Part shown: positions 8,145 to 17,137 of the stretch, piece after piece
Layout of the letters: every line of letters begins with the position of its first letter
Position numbering within the stretch: the first letter of the stretch is position 1
NCBI RefSeq assembly: GCF_001544615.1
Contig: NZ_FCNV02000003.1
Location: 186,001 to 250,000, forward strand
Origin: Caballeronia concitans
GTDB lineage: Bacteria > Pseudomonadota > Gammaproteobacteria > Burkholderiales > Burkholderiaceae
DNA length: 64,000 nucleotides
Direction of reading: 5' to 3'
Made by a program: the position numbers and the translations under genes
The notes under the pieces: model-generated
Databases searched by the model: none
The model's input: only the letters and a program-made list of their open reading frames with translations
Told to the model about the DNA's origin: nothing

Positions 8145-10964
8145 TCAGCCGATCAGCTTCAATCCTGCCGGAAGCGTCTCGCCGAACACGCGGCCTTCGT
8201 CGGCGCGATCGAGCGCGACTGTTTCGCGGACCATCGCGATCCATGACTGCGCGGCGCCCATCGTCTCCAGCCGTTCGATGACGGCGGCGCGCACGTCATC
8301 GGGCACGTCGCGCGAGCGGTCGCCCGTCATGCGCGCGATCTGCACGGCTGCGAACGCCGCCGGTTCGACCTTCTTCCAGTCGAGCGCGAGGATCGTCCTG
8401 AGCCAGTCGCTCGCGATGTCCGGCGGCACGACGCCGTGCGCGCTGCCATAAAACGGCTGCCGCGCGCCGATGCGTCCGACCGCCCACCAGCTTTGCAGAT
8501 TCTCCGACGGCTTCCTGAGCCGCGTGAGCAGCCATTCGCCGGCCTCGACCTTGCGCTCCACCGGCACGCGTTCGAGCGATGCCGCGAGCCGCACCATGTC
8601 CTCGTAGCCCGCGCGCGCGGCGCCGGCGGCGCGGCGGTATCGGCTGGTGCCAGGCGGCTGAAGCACGAAGGCCATGTCGTCGAGCAGACGCAGTTGCGCC
8701 GCTTCGTCGAGACCGCCCGCCGCGCGACGCCACAGCGTCCACCACTCCGACCAGATCTGGCTTTCGTTGACATACTGGATGCCCTGATCGAACAGCGTCC
8801 ACAACTGCTCGACGCGCCATTCGTCGAGCGGATGCCCGAAGCCCGGCCGCATGCAGTAGCCCGCGAGATTGAGCCACAGCCTTTCGTGATCGGCGGTGCG
8901 GCGGCGTTTCTTCGCGCGATCCCACAGCGCGCCGAAAAGCTCGCGCAGAAGCGCAATGTCCCAGGTGTCGCGCGGGCCGAGCGCCTGTTCGAGCTGCGCG
9001 CGCAGCCGTTTGACATCCTTCGGGCCGACGTCCTGCGAGCGCGTGCCGAAGACGCGGTCGATCAGTTCGATGGCCTTCGGCAGCGCCGGATGCGTTTGCC
9101 CGACGCCGACATCGGCCTTCGGTTCTTCGCGGCGCAACTGAAATTCGAGGAGCCAGCGTTTCGCGGGATCGTCGATGGCGATGCAGTGCATTTCCAGCGT
9201 GCCGACTTCCGTGAGCGAAGTCGTCAGTTGCACGGCGATTTCGCTGGGTCTCGCCGCGTTGCCGTGGATGTTGCCGCGCGGATCGACGACGGTGGCGATA
9301 GGCGGCAGCCGCACGAAGTCGCCCGCCGATGCGCTCACGTCCGCGATCTCGCCGGCCCGGTACGCCGTGTCCGCAACCGACGACACGAGGTGGAAGCGCA
9401 CCGGCGAGCCGAGCCGCAGCGCGAAGGTGCGATCCGCGAGGTGGATGGCGTGGCCTTCCTCGGTCCCGCGCGGCAGCACGCAGACGCCGCGCGTGGCGTC
9501 GCCGTCTTCGTCGAGCAGCAGAAAATAGCTGCGCGCCGATCCGCCGCCGATCTTCGGCGCATGACCCGCGCGCGCCAGCGCATACGCAACCGCGCCGCGC
9601 GCGACGGCCACGTCGGGGGCGTCGTTGGCGAGCACGTGGACCGGCTGGCCGCGCCAGTGGCCGAGTGTCTCGGCGATGCGGCGCGCGAGCGGGGCGGCGC
9701 GAAAGACACCGCCGTTCAGCAGCAGGGTGTCGGGCAGCGCGGGTGACGCCGCGACGTTCGAATCGGCAGCGGCTTCCGCATCCGCTGCGCGCCCGGCATG
9801 CCGCCCGAGGAACGCCGCGACATGCCGCGTGATGGCCGGATCGCTCGCATACGGCAGCCCGAATTCGACGATGCCGCCACGCGTGCGCGCCGGCCGCTCG
9901 CCACCCGACACGAGCGGGAAAAAGCCCTCGACGATGATCCGCTCGAGTTCGTCGCGCGTCAGCTCCGTCGAGCGCGCCCCGCCGATCAGCTTCGATCCCG
10001 CGCCGAGCAGCGTGATGGACGTCGATGCGGGCGCGTTCGCGTCGAGCAACTGTTCCTTGGCCGCGCGGCAGCGCTCGACCAGTTGCGACAGACGCGCGGC
10101 GGACAGCCGTTCGCCCTCGGGCGCGAGACGCCGCTCAACCAGATGCGCCAGCGCGAGGTCCATGTTGTCGCCGCCCAGCATCAGATGGTTGCCCACGCCG
10201 ATGCGCGTCAGCTTCGGCTCGCCGTCGCCGTTATCCGCGTCTTCGACCTGAATCAGCGTGAGGTCGGTCGTGCCGCCGCCGACATCGACGATCAGAACGA
10301 GACGCGTGTCCTTCAACTCCGCTGCAAGCGTCGCGCGATGATGAAACAGCCAGTCATAGAACGCGGCCTGCGGCTCTTCGAGCAAGCGCAGCGTTTCCAG
10401 ACCCGCCATGCGCGCGGCTTCGAGCGTGAGCGCGCGCGCGCCTTCGTCGAACGAAGCGGGAACGGTCAGCACGACGTCCTGCGCGTCGAGCGGCGCATCC
10501 GGAAAGCGCTCGTTCCACGCGGCGTGTACGTGCGCCAGATAGCTCGCACTCGCGATGACCGGCGAGATCTTCTCGACGTCGTCGGTCGCGCCCCACGGCA
10601 GAATAGGCGCGAGGCGATCGACCGTTGCGTGCGACAGCCAGCTCTTCGCGCTCGACACCAGACGGCCGGGCACCTGCGCGCCGAGCTTGCGCGCGAAGCT
10701 GCCGAGCACGGCGGGCGCTTCCATTTCGCCCCACGGCAGTTGCAGGTCCGCGCTCTTGAGTTCGCCGGGCGCGAAGTGATAGCGCAGCGAAGGCAGAAGC
10801 GGCAGCGCGGCGACTTCGCCCGCACCGACGAGTTGATCGATCTCGAAGACGCGAATCTCGTCGGAACCGGATGGCGCGTAGGCGACGACGGTATTGCTCG
10901 TCCCCAGATCGATGCCGACGCGGTACTTCGCGCCGGCCACCGGCTTTTTCTTGCGGGTGGACAC
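8145..10964 (-). CDS. Hsp70-family protein with long C-terminal extension
   Basis: A 939-residue DnaK relative. The N-terminal about 400 residues form an actin-like ATPase with phosphate-1 loop YRVGIDLGTSNTVVAYA, phosphate-2 loop LIVDVGGGTTDLTLI and the LLEEPQAAFYDWL segment. A short beta-rich region follows, and then about 350 helical residues unlike DnaK's substrate domain and lid, matching my memory of the DUF3731 type seen in such proteins. It starts with GTG at 10964, directly after the TAA of the preceding Hsp70 gene (TAAGTG), so translation is probably coupled. Third gene of the DUF2760-Hsp70-Hsp70 operon. Client and function are unknown. Confidence 0.88.
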   Translation of the reverse strand: MSTRKKKPVAGAKYRVGIDLGTSNTVVAYAPSGSDEIRVFEIDQLVGAGEVAALPLLPSLRYHFAPGELKSADLQLPWGEMEAPAVLGSFARKLGAQVPGRLVSSAKSWLSHATVDRLAPILPWGATDDVEKISPVIASASYLAHVHAAWNERFPDAPLDAQDVVLTVPASFDEGARALTLEAARMAGLETLRLLEEPQAAFYDWLFHHRATLAAELKDTRLVLIVDVGGGTTDLTLIQVEDADNGDGEPKLTRIGVGNHLMLGGDNMDLALAHLVERRLAPEGERLSAARLSQLVERCRAAKEQLLDANAPASTSITLLGAGSKLIGGARSTELTRDELERIIVEGFFPLVSGGERPARTRGGIVEFGLPYASDPAITRHVAAFLGRHAGRAADAEAAADSNVAASPALPDTLLLNGGVFRAAPLARRIAETLGHWRGQPVHVLANDAPDVAVARGAVAYALARAGHAPKIGGGSARSYFLLLDEDGDATRGVCVLPRGTEEGHAIHLADRTFALRLGSPVRFHLVSSVADTAYRAGEIADVSASAGDFVRLPPIATVVDPRGNIHGNAARPSEIAVQLTTSLTEVGTLEMHCIAIDDPAKRWLLEFQLRREEPKADVGVGQTHPALPKAIELIDRVFGTRSQDVGPKDVKRLRAQLEQALGPRDTWDIALLRELFGALWDRAKKRRRTADHERLWLNLAGYCMRPGFGHPLDEWRVEQLWTLFDQGIQYVNESQIWSEWWTLWRRAAGGLDEAAQLRLLDDMAFVLQPPGTSRYRRAAGAARAGYEDMVRLAASLERVPVERKVEAGEWLLTRLRKPSENLQSWWAVGRIGARQPFYGSAHGVVPPDIASDWLRTILALDWKKVEPAAFAAVQIARMTGDRSRDVPDDVRAAVIERLETMGAAQSWIAMVRETVALDRADEGRVFGETLPAGLKLIG

Positions 10965-12848
10965 TTAGCCGCCCATGCCCTGATCCGCGCTCACGCCGCC
11001 GCGCACGTCGAACTCGACTTTCCACCGCTCGGGCGAATTGCGCGGCAGCGCTTCGAGTTCGAGCGTGCCGGCTTCCGTCACGCGCGCGTGCAGCTTGACC
11101 GGCACGACTTCGCCGGGCGTGCGGCCTTCGGTGGGCAGCGACGCTTGGATTTCCTCGAGTTCCTGCAATTCGTCGGGCTGCCAGTATTCGAGCAGCGTGC
11201 CGACCTGATCCAGCCGGCGCACCGACGACCCGAAGAAGCGGAAGCGCACCGGCTCGCCGACGACGAGGCCGAATTCCTGCGCGGGCAACGCGGCCTCGGT
11301 GCCTTCCTCCATGCCGAACGGCGCGACGCACAGCGCCTGCACGGGCGGTTCGAGGCCGGGAACGGCCGGCATCGCCGATTCGACCGCCACGTAATACGCC
11401 CGGGCCGTGCCGCCGCGAATGCGCACGCCCTTGCCGCGACGCACGTAGCCGTAATAAGCGGCCCCGCGCGCGACCGCGAGATCGAGGTCCGCGCCTTCGA
11501 GCAGGCGCGCGGCGGGCGCGTTCTCGGCGGAGAGCCACGCGTTGAGCGTCGTCATCACGCGGTCGACGAGCAATGGCGACTTGAACACGCCGCCGTTGAA
11601 CAGCACGGCGGTCGGATGCAGGAGCGTCGCGCCGGGCGGCGTCTCGTGCTGCAAGCCTTCCACTTCGGCGAGCGCGTTGACCTGACGGCCGAGGAACGCA
11701 GCCAGATGACGCGTGACGGCGGCGTCCTGCGCGTAGGGCAGGCCGAGTTGCGTCAGGCCGACGCGTGCGCGGCTGACGGGACGCGCGGAGGCATCGACCT
11801 GAGGGAAGAAGCCTTCGAGCAGAATCTGCGTGAGTTCGGCGCGCGTGAGTTCGGTGCGCAGCGATCCGCCGATCAGCTTCGAGCCGCGGCTCGGCACGAC
11901 GAGCGGCACGGCGTCGGCGTTCGGGTCGGACAGCAGCGTTTCCTTGGCCGAGCGGCACGCGTAGGTGAGCGCGCGCAGTTGCCACGGATCGGGCTGCGTG
12001 CCTTGCGCCGCGAGCTTGCGGGCGACGACATGCGCGAGCGCGAGGTCCATGTTGTCGCCGCCGAGCAGGATGTGCTCGCCGACCGCCACGCGATGCAGTT
12101 CCAGATTGCCTTCGCGCTCCACGACGGCGATCAGCGACAGGTCGGTGGTGCCGCCGCCGACATCGACGACGAGGATCACATCGCCCACCTTGACCTGCTT
12201 GCGCCAGCCGCCCGTGGACTTCTGGATCCAGCTATACAGCGCGGCCTGCGGCTCTTCGAGCAGCGTCATGCGCGTGTAGCCCGCGGCAGCGGCGGCTTCG
12301 GCGGTCAGTTCGCGGGCGGCGGGATCGAACGACGCGGGAATGGTCACCGTGACGTCCTGCTGATCGAACGGCGCATCCGGATGCGCGTGGTTCCACGCCT
12401 CGCGCAGATGCGTCAGATAACGCACGGAGCTTTCCAGCGGCGATACGCGCTCGACTTCCTCCGGCGCATCGGCGGGAAGAATGGCCGCGCGCCGATCCAC
12501 GCCCGGGTGACACAGCCAGCTTTTGGCACTGGATACGAGGCGGATGGGCGTGCCCGCGCCCCGGCTGCGCGCCAGTTCGCCGACGATGAACGGCCGTTCC
12601 TGCGTCCACGGCAGTGTGAGATCGCCGGGCGCGAGTTCGTTCGGATGCGGCAAATACAGAAACGAGGGCAGCAATTCGCGCTCTTCGGCCGCGCCGGGCG
12701 CGGTCAGTTGGGCGATGGACAGCACGCCCTGCGCGGTCTTTTCGCCGTCGCTCGCGGACATGTCGACGTACGACAGCGCGCAATGCGTCGTGCCGAGATC
12801 GACGCCGATCGAATAGCGCGCCTGATGTTGTTCGTTGAAATCGCTCAT
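10965..12848 (-). CDS. Hsp70-family protein (shorter paralogue)
   Basis: A 627-residue DnaK-like ATPase with YSIGVDLGTTHCALSYVD, LVVDVGGGTTDLSLIAV and LLEEPQAALYSWI, all aligned with the downstream paralogue. The region after the ATPase core is short (about 200 residues) and lacks a DnaK-type lid, ending VSADQGMGG. ATG 12848 is chosen because it overlaps the stop of the DUF2760 gene by four bases and gives a standard start MSDFNEQHQARYSIG. Probably an atypical chaperone or ATP-dependent scaffold rather than the housekeeping DnaK; no DnaJ or GrpE gene is nearby. Confidence 0.9.
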   Translation of the reverse strand: MSDFNEQHQARYSIGVDLGTTHCALSYVDMSASDGEKTAQGVLSIAQLTAPGAAEERELLPSFLYLPHPNELAPGDLTLPWTQERPFIVGELARSRGAGTPIRLVSSAKSWLCHPGVDRRAAILPADAPEEVERVSPLESSVRYLTHLREAWNHAHPDAPFDQQDVTVTIPASFDPAARELTAEAAAAAGYTRMTLLEEPQAALYSWIQKSTGGWRKQVKVGDVILVVDVGGGTTDLSLIAVVEREGNLELHRVAVGEHILLGGDNMDLALAHVVARKLAAQGTQPDPWQLRALTYACRSAKETLLSDPNADAVPLVVPSRGSKLIGGSLRTELTRAELTQILLEGFFPQVDASARPVSRARVGLTQLGLPYAQDAAVTRHLAAFLGRQVNALAEVEGLQHETPPGATLLHPTAVLFNGGVFKSPLLVDRVMTTLNAWLSAENAPAARLLEGADLDLAVARGAAYYGYVRRGKGVRIRGGTARAYYVAVESAMPAVPGLEPPVQALCVAPFGMEEGTEAALPAQEFGLVVGEPVRFRFFGSSVRRLDQVGTLLEYWQPDELQELEEIQASLPTEGRTPGEVVPVKLHARVTEAGTLELEALPRNSPERWKVEFDVRGGVSADQGMGG

Positions 12849-13429
12849 AGCTCCACCTCGGCGGGCGCGACGATGCTCGCGTCGTGCGTCTTCGCGAGCT
12901 TCGGCAGGCGCGTTTCCTCGACCTTCCATCCGCGATGACTGATGCTGCCGTTGAACGGCGGCTTGCCGACGACATTGCCCGTGAGACGCACGGCGCTCGC
13001 GTCGAAGCCGTCGGGCAGGGTGATGCGGCTGCCTTCGGCTTCGCTGCGCACCGGCTTGATGGTGAAGTGTTCGCGCAGCACGGCGCGGCAGCCGTCGTGG
13101 ACGAGACGCGCAGCCGCGCCGATGTCGGCGTCGCTGTAATTGGCGATGTCCTCTTCGACGAAATCGATGAAGCGCGCATCGCGTTGCAGAAGACCCAGCA
13201 ACTGGAGCGCCGCGACGGGGCTTGCTTCCTTAAGCGGGGACGGCGCGGGCGTGGCGGGTGTCGCAACGGGGGCCGCTGCCGGCACGGGCGCTTCCGGCGC
13301 TTCGGGCGCATGGGGCGCTTCGCGCAGGCGCTGGACGCGGCCCGCGAAGGCGCTATTGCCCAAGATGCCGAAGAAGGCGCCGAAGGCGATGGACAGCCGG
13401 CCAAAGAAGGACGGATTCATGTCGGTCAT
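12845..13429 (-). CDS. DUF2760-type protein, first gene of the Hsp70 operon
   Basis: A 194-residue protein. Residues 1-30 (MTDMNPSFFGRLSIAFGAFF and onward) form a hydrophobic N-terminal segment, followed by an Ala/Pro-rich linker at about 40-75. A compact domain then includes LLGLLQRDARFIDFVEEDI and ends GRVQR-distant KTHDASIVAPAEVEL. This composition and its place ahead of two Hsp70 genes match DUF2760 proteins. ATG 13429 has AGGAG eight bases upstream; a later ATG (13420) is possible. The stop overlaps the next start (ATGA). It may anchor or recruit the two ATPases; that role is inference. Confidence 0.82.
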   Translation of the reverse strand: MTDMNPSFFGRLSIAFGAFFGILGNSAFAGRVQRLREAPHAPEAPEAPVPAAAPVATPATPAPSPLKEASPVAALQLLGLLQRDARFIDFVEEDIANYSDADIGAAARLVHDGCRAVLREHFTIKPVRSEAEGSRITLPDGFDASAVRLTGNVVGKPPFNGSISHRGWKVEETRLPKLAKTHDASIVAPAEVEL

Positions 13430-13901
13430 GTGTGATGCTCCTGGTGTTCTTGTGAACCGCGCCAAAGGACGACCCTATCCGTGGCGGCGCGGGCGGCCGT
13501 GTTCGGTGGCGCATCGGCTGCGGATACCGCCGATCGCCGTAAATGCTGCTGCTGGTGCGCTCCAGCTCGCCGGCGCTGCGTCGCCCGCAGGCGGAAAAAG
13601 CGCCGGCGCCGTGGCGCCGCATCCCGATATTGTCCCTGATGTCGCGCATCGCGAGGGAAAACCCGGGCGCGGCCCGCCGTTACGGGCGCTCCACGCGCGC
13701 GCGGGTTCCCGGCTGCCCGGTTGCCCGGTTCCGGGCGGGCCTCATTCTCGCGATTTGCGCGGTCAAGTCAAGGCGCGCGCGGCGGATTCAGGCGCACGGC
13801 TTCGGCGTGAAACCGCGCTGGTAAGCGGCAGGTGCGGCAAACGTCGGGCCCGAGCCTGCTTTGCACGCGCCGAACAAGACTCCGCGAGCCGAAAAATCGC
13901 C
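13430..13901. other. 472-bp gap upstream of the Hsp70 operon
   Basis: I see no gene. The segment 13670-13750 is extremely GC-rich with repeated CCCGG/CCGGGC words that can form many small hairpins, which could end the adenosine-kinase-like transcript. The promoter of the leftward DUF2760/Hsp70 operon should lie here, but I could not find a convincing sigma-70 or heat-shock (sigma-32) promoter. Confidence 0.5.
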
Positions 13902-14387
13902 TCAAGCCTTATACCCGATCTGCCGCAGCAAGTCCTTGCGCCACTGCACGTCCTCGCGGCTCTCGACGCCGAGCGGCGGCAATCCATCCACCACGCCGAT
14001 GATTCCCCGCCCCTGGTCCGTCTCCGCGACGAGCACCTGCGTCGGATTCGCCGTCGCGCAGAAGACGCGGCAGACTTCCGGCACGGCCTTGACCGCATTG
14101 AGCACGTTGACCGGAAAAAAGCCGTCCCCGAGCACGACAATGAAGCTGTGCCCCGCGCCGATGTTCTGCGCATTGCGCGTAGCCAGATCGACGAGACCGT
14201 CGTCCGTTCCCGATGCGCGCACGAGCCGCTTGCCCGACGCCTCGCAGAACGCGAGCCCGAAGCGGATGCCCGGCACCGCGCCGACGAGCGTCTCGTGCAG
14301 GTCCTCGACCGTCTTGATGAAATGCGACTGGCCGAGAATGAAGTTCGTGTTTTCCGGCTTCTCGATGCCGATGGCGAGCAGTTGCAT
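13902..14387 (-). CDS. Adenosine-specific kinase-like protein
   Basis: A 161-residue protein starting MQLLAIGIEKPENTNFILGQ and containing GAGHSFIVVLGDGFFPVNVL and ATANPTQVLVAETDQGRGI. This matches the small adenosine-specific kinase family known from archaeal structures and widespread in bacteria. The biochemical role in bacteria is not established. The start at 14387 has GGAGG six to seven bases upstream. It lies 81 bases downstream of nasS on the same strand, so it may belong to the same transcript; no link to nitrogen metabolism is documented to my knowledge. Confidence 0.75.
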   Translation of the reverse strand: MQLLAIGIEKPENTNFILGQSHFIKTVEDLHETLVGAVPGIRFGLAFCEASGKRLVRASGTDDGLVDLATRNAQNIGAGHSFIVVLGDGFFPVNVLNAVKAVPEVCRVFCATANPTQVLVAETDQGRGIIGVVDGLPPLGVESREDVQWRKDLLRQIGYKA

Positions 14388-14468
14388 GGCGCACCTCCGT
14401 TGCAAGAGCGTTGGGTTGCAACGGTAATGGTAGGCGGTCCGGCGCGGTATCGACGCGCCACACACGCG

Positions 14469-15596
14469 CTATGCATGCATGGCGAACCCCGCGAGATAAG
14501 CCTTCGCATCGCGTCCGTCCCACACGCGGCCGTCGCAGAGCGTCGCGGTTTGCGTTTCGTCGGGAATCGCGATTCCCGCCGCCCGTGCTGCTTGCGCGTA
14601 CAGCGCCGTCTGATTCACCGCCTGCGCGATGGCTGCGTCGTCGAGCGCGGCATCGAGCATCCCCCAGCGCCGGTACTGCGTGATGAACCACAATCCGTCC
14701 GATGCGCGCGGATAGTTCACCGCGCCACCCTCGAAAAATCGCAGCGGTGCGACGCCGGTCACGGACCCGAGCCGTGCTTCGATCAGCTGCCGCCGCACGC
14801 CGAGCAGATCGGGCGAAGCGAGCGCGCCGGCAATCTCCACGCGATGCTCTCGCGAATCGAGCCATTCGCACGCTTCGAGCATCGTGCGAATGAGCGCGCG
14901 CGCCGTGTTCGGATAAAGCGCGACGAAGTCCCGCCGGCACGCAAGCACCTTCTCCGGGTGATCCGGCCAGATTTCGCTCGTATAAACGACCGTGCGGCCC
15001 GCGCCGCACGCCTCGGCGACCGCGTGCCACGGCTCGCCGGCGCAGAAGCCGTCGAGCGTGCCTTCGACGAGCGCATCGGCCATGCGCGGCGGCGGAATCA
15101 CGAGGCTGCGCACATCGGACAACGGATGCACGCCTTGCGCCGCGAGCCAGTAGTAAAGCCACATCGCATGCGTGCCGGTGGGAAACGTCTGCGCGATGAC
15201 CGGCGTGCGCCCGAGCGATGCCAGCGCGTCCTTCACGCTCGCGCCTCGCCCGATGGCATCCGCGAGCGGATTCGACAGCGTGATGGCCTGGCCGTTGCGA
15301 TTGAGCACCATCAGCACGGCCATGTCCGCCTGCGGTCCGCCGATGCCGAGTTGCACGCCATATACGAGCCCGTACAGCGCGTGCGCGGCGTCGAGCTCGC
15401 CGGAAAGCAGCTTGTCGCGCACCGCGGCCCACGAAGGCTGCCTGCACAGTTCGATGCTGATGCCATGACGCCGTCCCATGTCGCGCAGTGCGGCGGCGGC
15501 GAGCGGCGCGGCGTCGCTCAGGGCGACGAAGCCCAGCCGCACATGCGGCCGCTCGGGCGTGAGCGTCGCGGAAGAAGGGATATCGGGCGAATTCAT
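14469..15596 (-). CDS. nasS: Nitrate/nitrite sensor NasS (NrtA/CmpA-like)
   Basis: A 375-residue protein of the NrtA/CmpA periplasmic nitrate-binding fold but without a signal peptide (it begins MNSPDIPSSATLTPERPHVR), which is what distinguishes the cytosolic sensor NasS from transport proteins. Segments such as RLGFVALSDAAPLAAAAL and LMVLNRNGQAITLSNPL belong to this fold. In the known NasST system, NasS holds NasT inactive without nitrate or nitrite and releases it when they bind. The adjacent ANTAR gene 24 bases upstream makes this assignment strong. Gene order nasT-nasS is the reverse of the commonly described nasS-nasT. Confidence 0.92.
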   Translation of the reverse strand: MNSPDIPSSATLTPERPHVRLGFVALSDAAPLAAAALRDMGRRHGISIELCRQPSWAAVRDKLLSGELDAAHALYGLVYGVQLGIGGPQADMAVLMVLNRNGQAITLSNPLADAIGRGASVKDALASLGRTPVIAQTFPTGTHAMWLYYWLAAQGVHPLSDVRSLVIPPPRMADALVEGTLDGFCAGEPWHAVAEACGAGRTVVYTSEIWPDHPEKVLACRRDFVALYPNTARALIRTMLEACEWLDSREHRVEIAGALASPDLLGVRRQLIEARLGSVTGVAPLRFFEGGAVNYPRASDGLWFITQYRRWGMLDAALDDAAIAQAVNQTALYAQAARAAGIAIPDETQTATLCDGRVWDGRDAKAYLAGFAMHA

Positions 15597-15620
15597 GGCT
15601 GGATCTTGGTGATTCGGTGA

Positions 15621-16196
15621 TTAACGCAGCAGGTCTGCAAGCGAAAGAAGCTGGCGCGCGATTTCGGCGACCTTCACGCCCTGATCCATCGCCCGCTTGC
15701 GCAGCGTGGCGTACGCATCGTTCTCGGACATGCCGCGCCGGTCCATCAAGAGGCGCTTGGCACGGTCGATGACCTTGCGTTCCGCGAGTTCGTTCTCCAC
15801 TTGCTCGAGCCGCTGACGCAACTGCGCCTCATGCGCGAAACGCGCGAGCGCGACCTCGATGATCGGCGCGAGCCGCTCGGGCGCGAGTCCTTCGACGGAA
15901 TACGCGGTCACGCCCGCGCCGACCGCCGCGCGGATGAACTGCTGGTCCGCGTCATTGCTGAACATGAGCACCGGACGCGGCGCGGCCTTGTTCATGACCG
16001 CGAGCTGTTCGAGCGTGTCCCGCGAAGGCGATTCCGTGTCGATGATGACGACGTCCGGCTTCTGGCTTTCGATGGCCGCATGCAATTGCGCGGGCGCGGC
16101 GACTTCCGCGAGCATCTCGTAGCCGAGCGGCGCGAGTTTGTCGCGCAGATCGCCGATAGGCTTGTCGGTGTCGGTGACGAGAAGAACGCGAAGCAT
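15621..16196 (-). CDS. nasT: ANTAR antitermination regulator NasT
   Basis: A 191-residue protein. Residues 1-115 form a receiver-like domain (LRVLLVTDTDKPIGDLRDKL; Asp in VVIIDTES). The conserved receiver lysine is not evident (AYSVEGL), consistent with control by NasS binding instead of phosphorylation. A helical linker leads to a C-terminal ANTAR domain at about 130-185 with AKRLLMDRRGMSENDAYATL, the RNA-binding signature. NasT binds paired hexaloop stems in nascent leaders and prevents termination; two matching leaders lie at 17102-17205 and 17556-17677. Start chosen at MLRVLLV; the ribosome site is weak. It lies 94 bases behind cobA. Confidence 0.93.
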   Translation of the reverse strand: MLRVLLVTDTDKPIGDLRDKLAPLGYEMLAEVAAPAQLHAAIESQKPDVVIIDTESPSRDTLEQLAVMNKAAPRPVLMFSNDADQQFIRAAVGAGVTAYSVEGLAPERLAPIIEVALARFAHEAQLRQRLEQVENELAERKVIDRAKRLLMDRRGMSENDAYATLRKRAMDQGVKVAEIARQLLSLADLLR

Positions 16197-16290
16197 GGTC
16201 GGGCAGGTAGCGGTGTATCGTTCGTTGGACTTTAGCGCGACGCACCGGGCTTGGAAACCTGGCCGAATGGCATAGGACGAATCACATGAC

Positions 16291-17046
16291 TCATGCGGCG
16301 TGCGCGAAACTTCGGCCGCCGTGCGCCGCAAACGCGGCCGCTTCGCCGATCGCCGCGCCCACGAGAATCACGGCGGGACTGCCGAGACCGGCGGCGGCTG
16401 CATCGTCGGCGAGACGGGCGAGCGTCGTCACGAGCCGCTTCTCTTCATGCGATCCCGCGTGCTGCACGACGGCGGCCGGCGTCGTGGCCGGCAGCACGTC
16501 GAGCAGCGACTGCGCGATGCCCCCGATGCGGCTCATGCCCATGTAGATGGCAAGCGTCATGCCGGTGGCCGCGAGCGCGCGCCAGTCCGGCTCGCTGTGG
16601 TCGCGCATGTGCGCGGTGACGAAGGTCACGCCCTGGCAATGATCGCGATGCGTGAGCGAGATCCCGAGCCCCGCCGCCGCCGCGAATCCCGACGACACGC
16701 CGTTCACGATATCCACTTCGATGCCCGCGCCGCGCAACGCCGCGATCTCTTCGCCCGCGCGGCCGAAGAGCAGCGCATCGCCGCCCTTGACGCGCACGAC
16801 GTGCAGGCCCTTTCGCGCGTAACGCTGCATGAGGCGCTCGATGAACGCTTGCGGCGTCGACTTGCAGCCGCCTCGCTTGCCGACGCGAATCACGCGCGCT
16901 TTCGGGGCGAGCGTCACGATGTCCGCGTTGGCGAGATCGTCGACGAGCAGGATGTCGGCGGCGGCGAGTGTCTTCGCGGCGCGAATCGTGAGCAGGTCGA
17001 GATCGCCGGGGCCTGCGCTGAGAAGGGTGACTTTTCCGGAGGTCAT
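16291..17046 (-). CDS. cobA: Uroporphyrinogen-III C-methyltransferase
   Basis: A 251-residue SUMT enzyme with VTLLSAGPGDLDLLTIRAAK at the N-terminus and VVRVKGGDALLFGRAGEEIA as the SAM-binding loop. It makes precorrin-2, the precursor of siroheme. It is the single-domain type, without the CysG dehydrogenase/chelatase part. Its place opposite narK-nirBD, behind its own ANTAR-type leader, indicates that it supplies siroheme to nitrite reductase NirB. ATG 17046 is preceded by AAAGGA. The leader (about 165 bases from the predicted transcript start) contains a terminator that NasT is expected to override. Confidence 0.93.
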   Translation of the reverse strand: MTSGKVTLLSAGPGDLDLLTIRAAKTLAAADILLVDDLANADIVTLAPKARVIRVGKRGGCKSTPQAFIERLMQRYARKGLHVVRVKGGDALLFGRAGEEIAALRGAGIEVDIVNGVSSGFAAAAGLGISLTHRDHCQGVTFVTAHMRDHSEPDWRALAATGMTLAIYMGMSRIGGIAQSLLDVLPATTPAAVVQHAGSHEEKRLVTTLARLADDAAAAGLGSPAVILVGAAIGEAAAFAAHGGRSFAHAA

Positions 17047-17101
17047 CGTCGTGTCCTTTGATGCTGTATCAGGGCTATTTGCGGGCCGACGCGGCAAACG
17101 C

Positions 17102-17137
17102 AAAAAGCGTCCGCTCGTGTCGGGCACGAGGGACGCC
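17102..17137 (-). terminator. Intrinsic terminator in the cobA leader
   Basis: On the minus strand GCGTCC-CTCGTG (17136 down to 17125) pairs with CACGAG-C-GGACGC (17119 down to 17107) with one bulged C, then runs into TTTTTG. It sits between the promoter and cobA, 55 bases before the start codon, so it must be read through for expression. Its 5' arm overlaps the second hexaloop stem, making the two folds mutually exclusive. Confidence 0.85.

Noticed and set aside
9798-12938. 1046-codon open frame antisense to both Hsp70 genes
   Set aside because: Low-complexity Arg/Ala/Gln composition, no ribosome site and no domains, and it spans two real genes with complete Hsp70 motifs on the other strand.
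13140-15620. 826-codon open frame on the plus strand across DUF2760, the adenosine-kinase-like gene and nasS
   Set aside because: It runs through three well-supported minus-strand genes and has no recognisable domain; composition is that of antisense frames.
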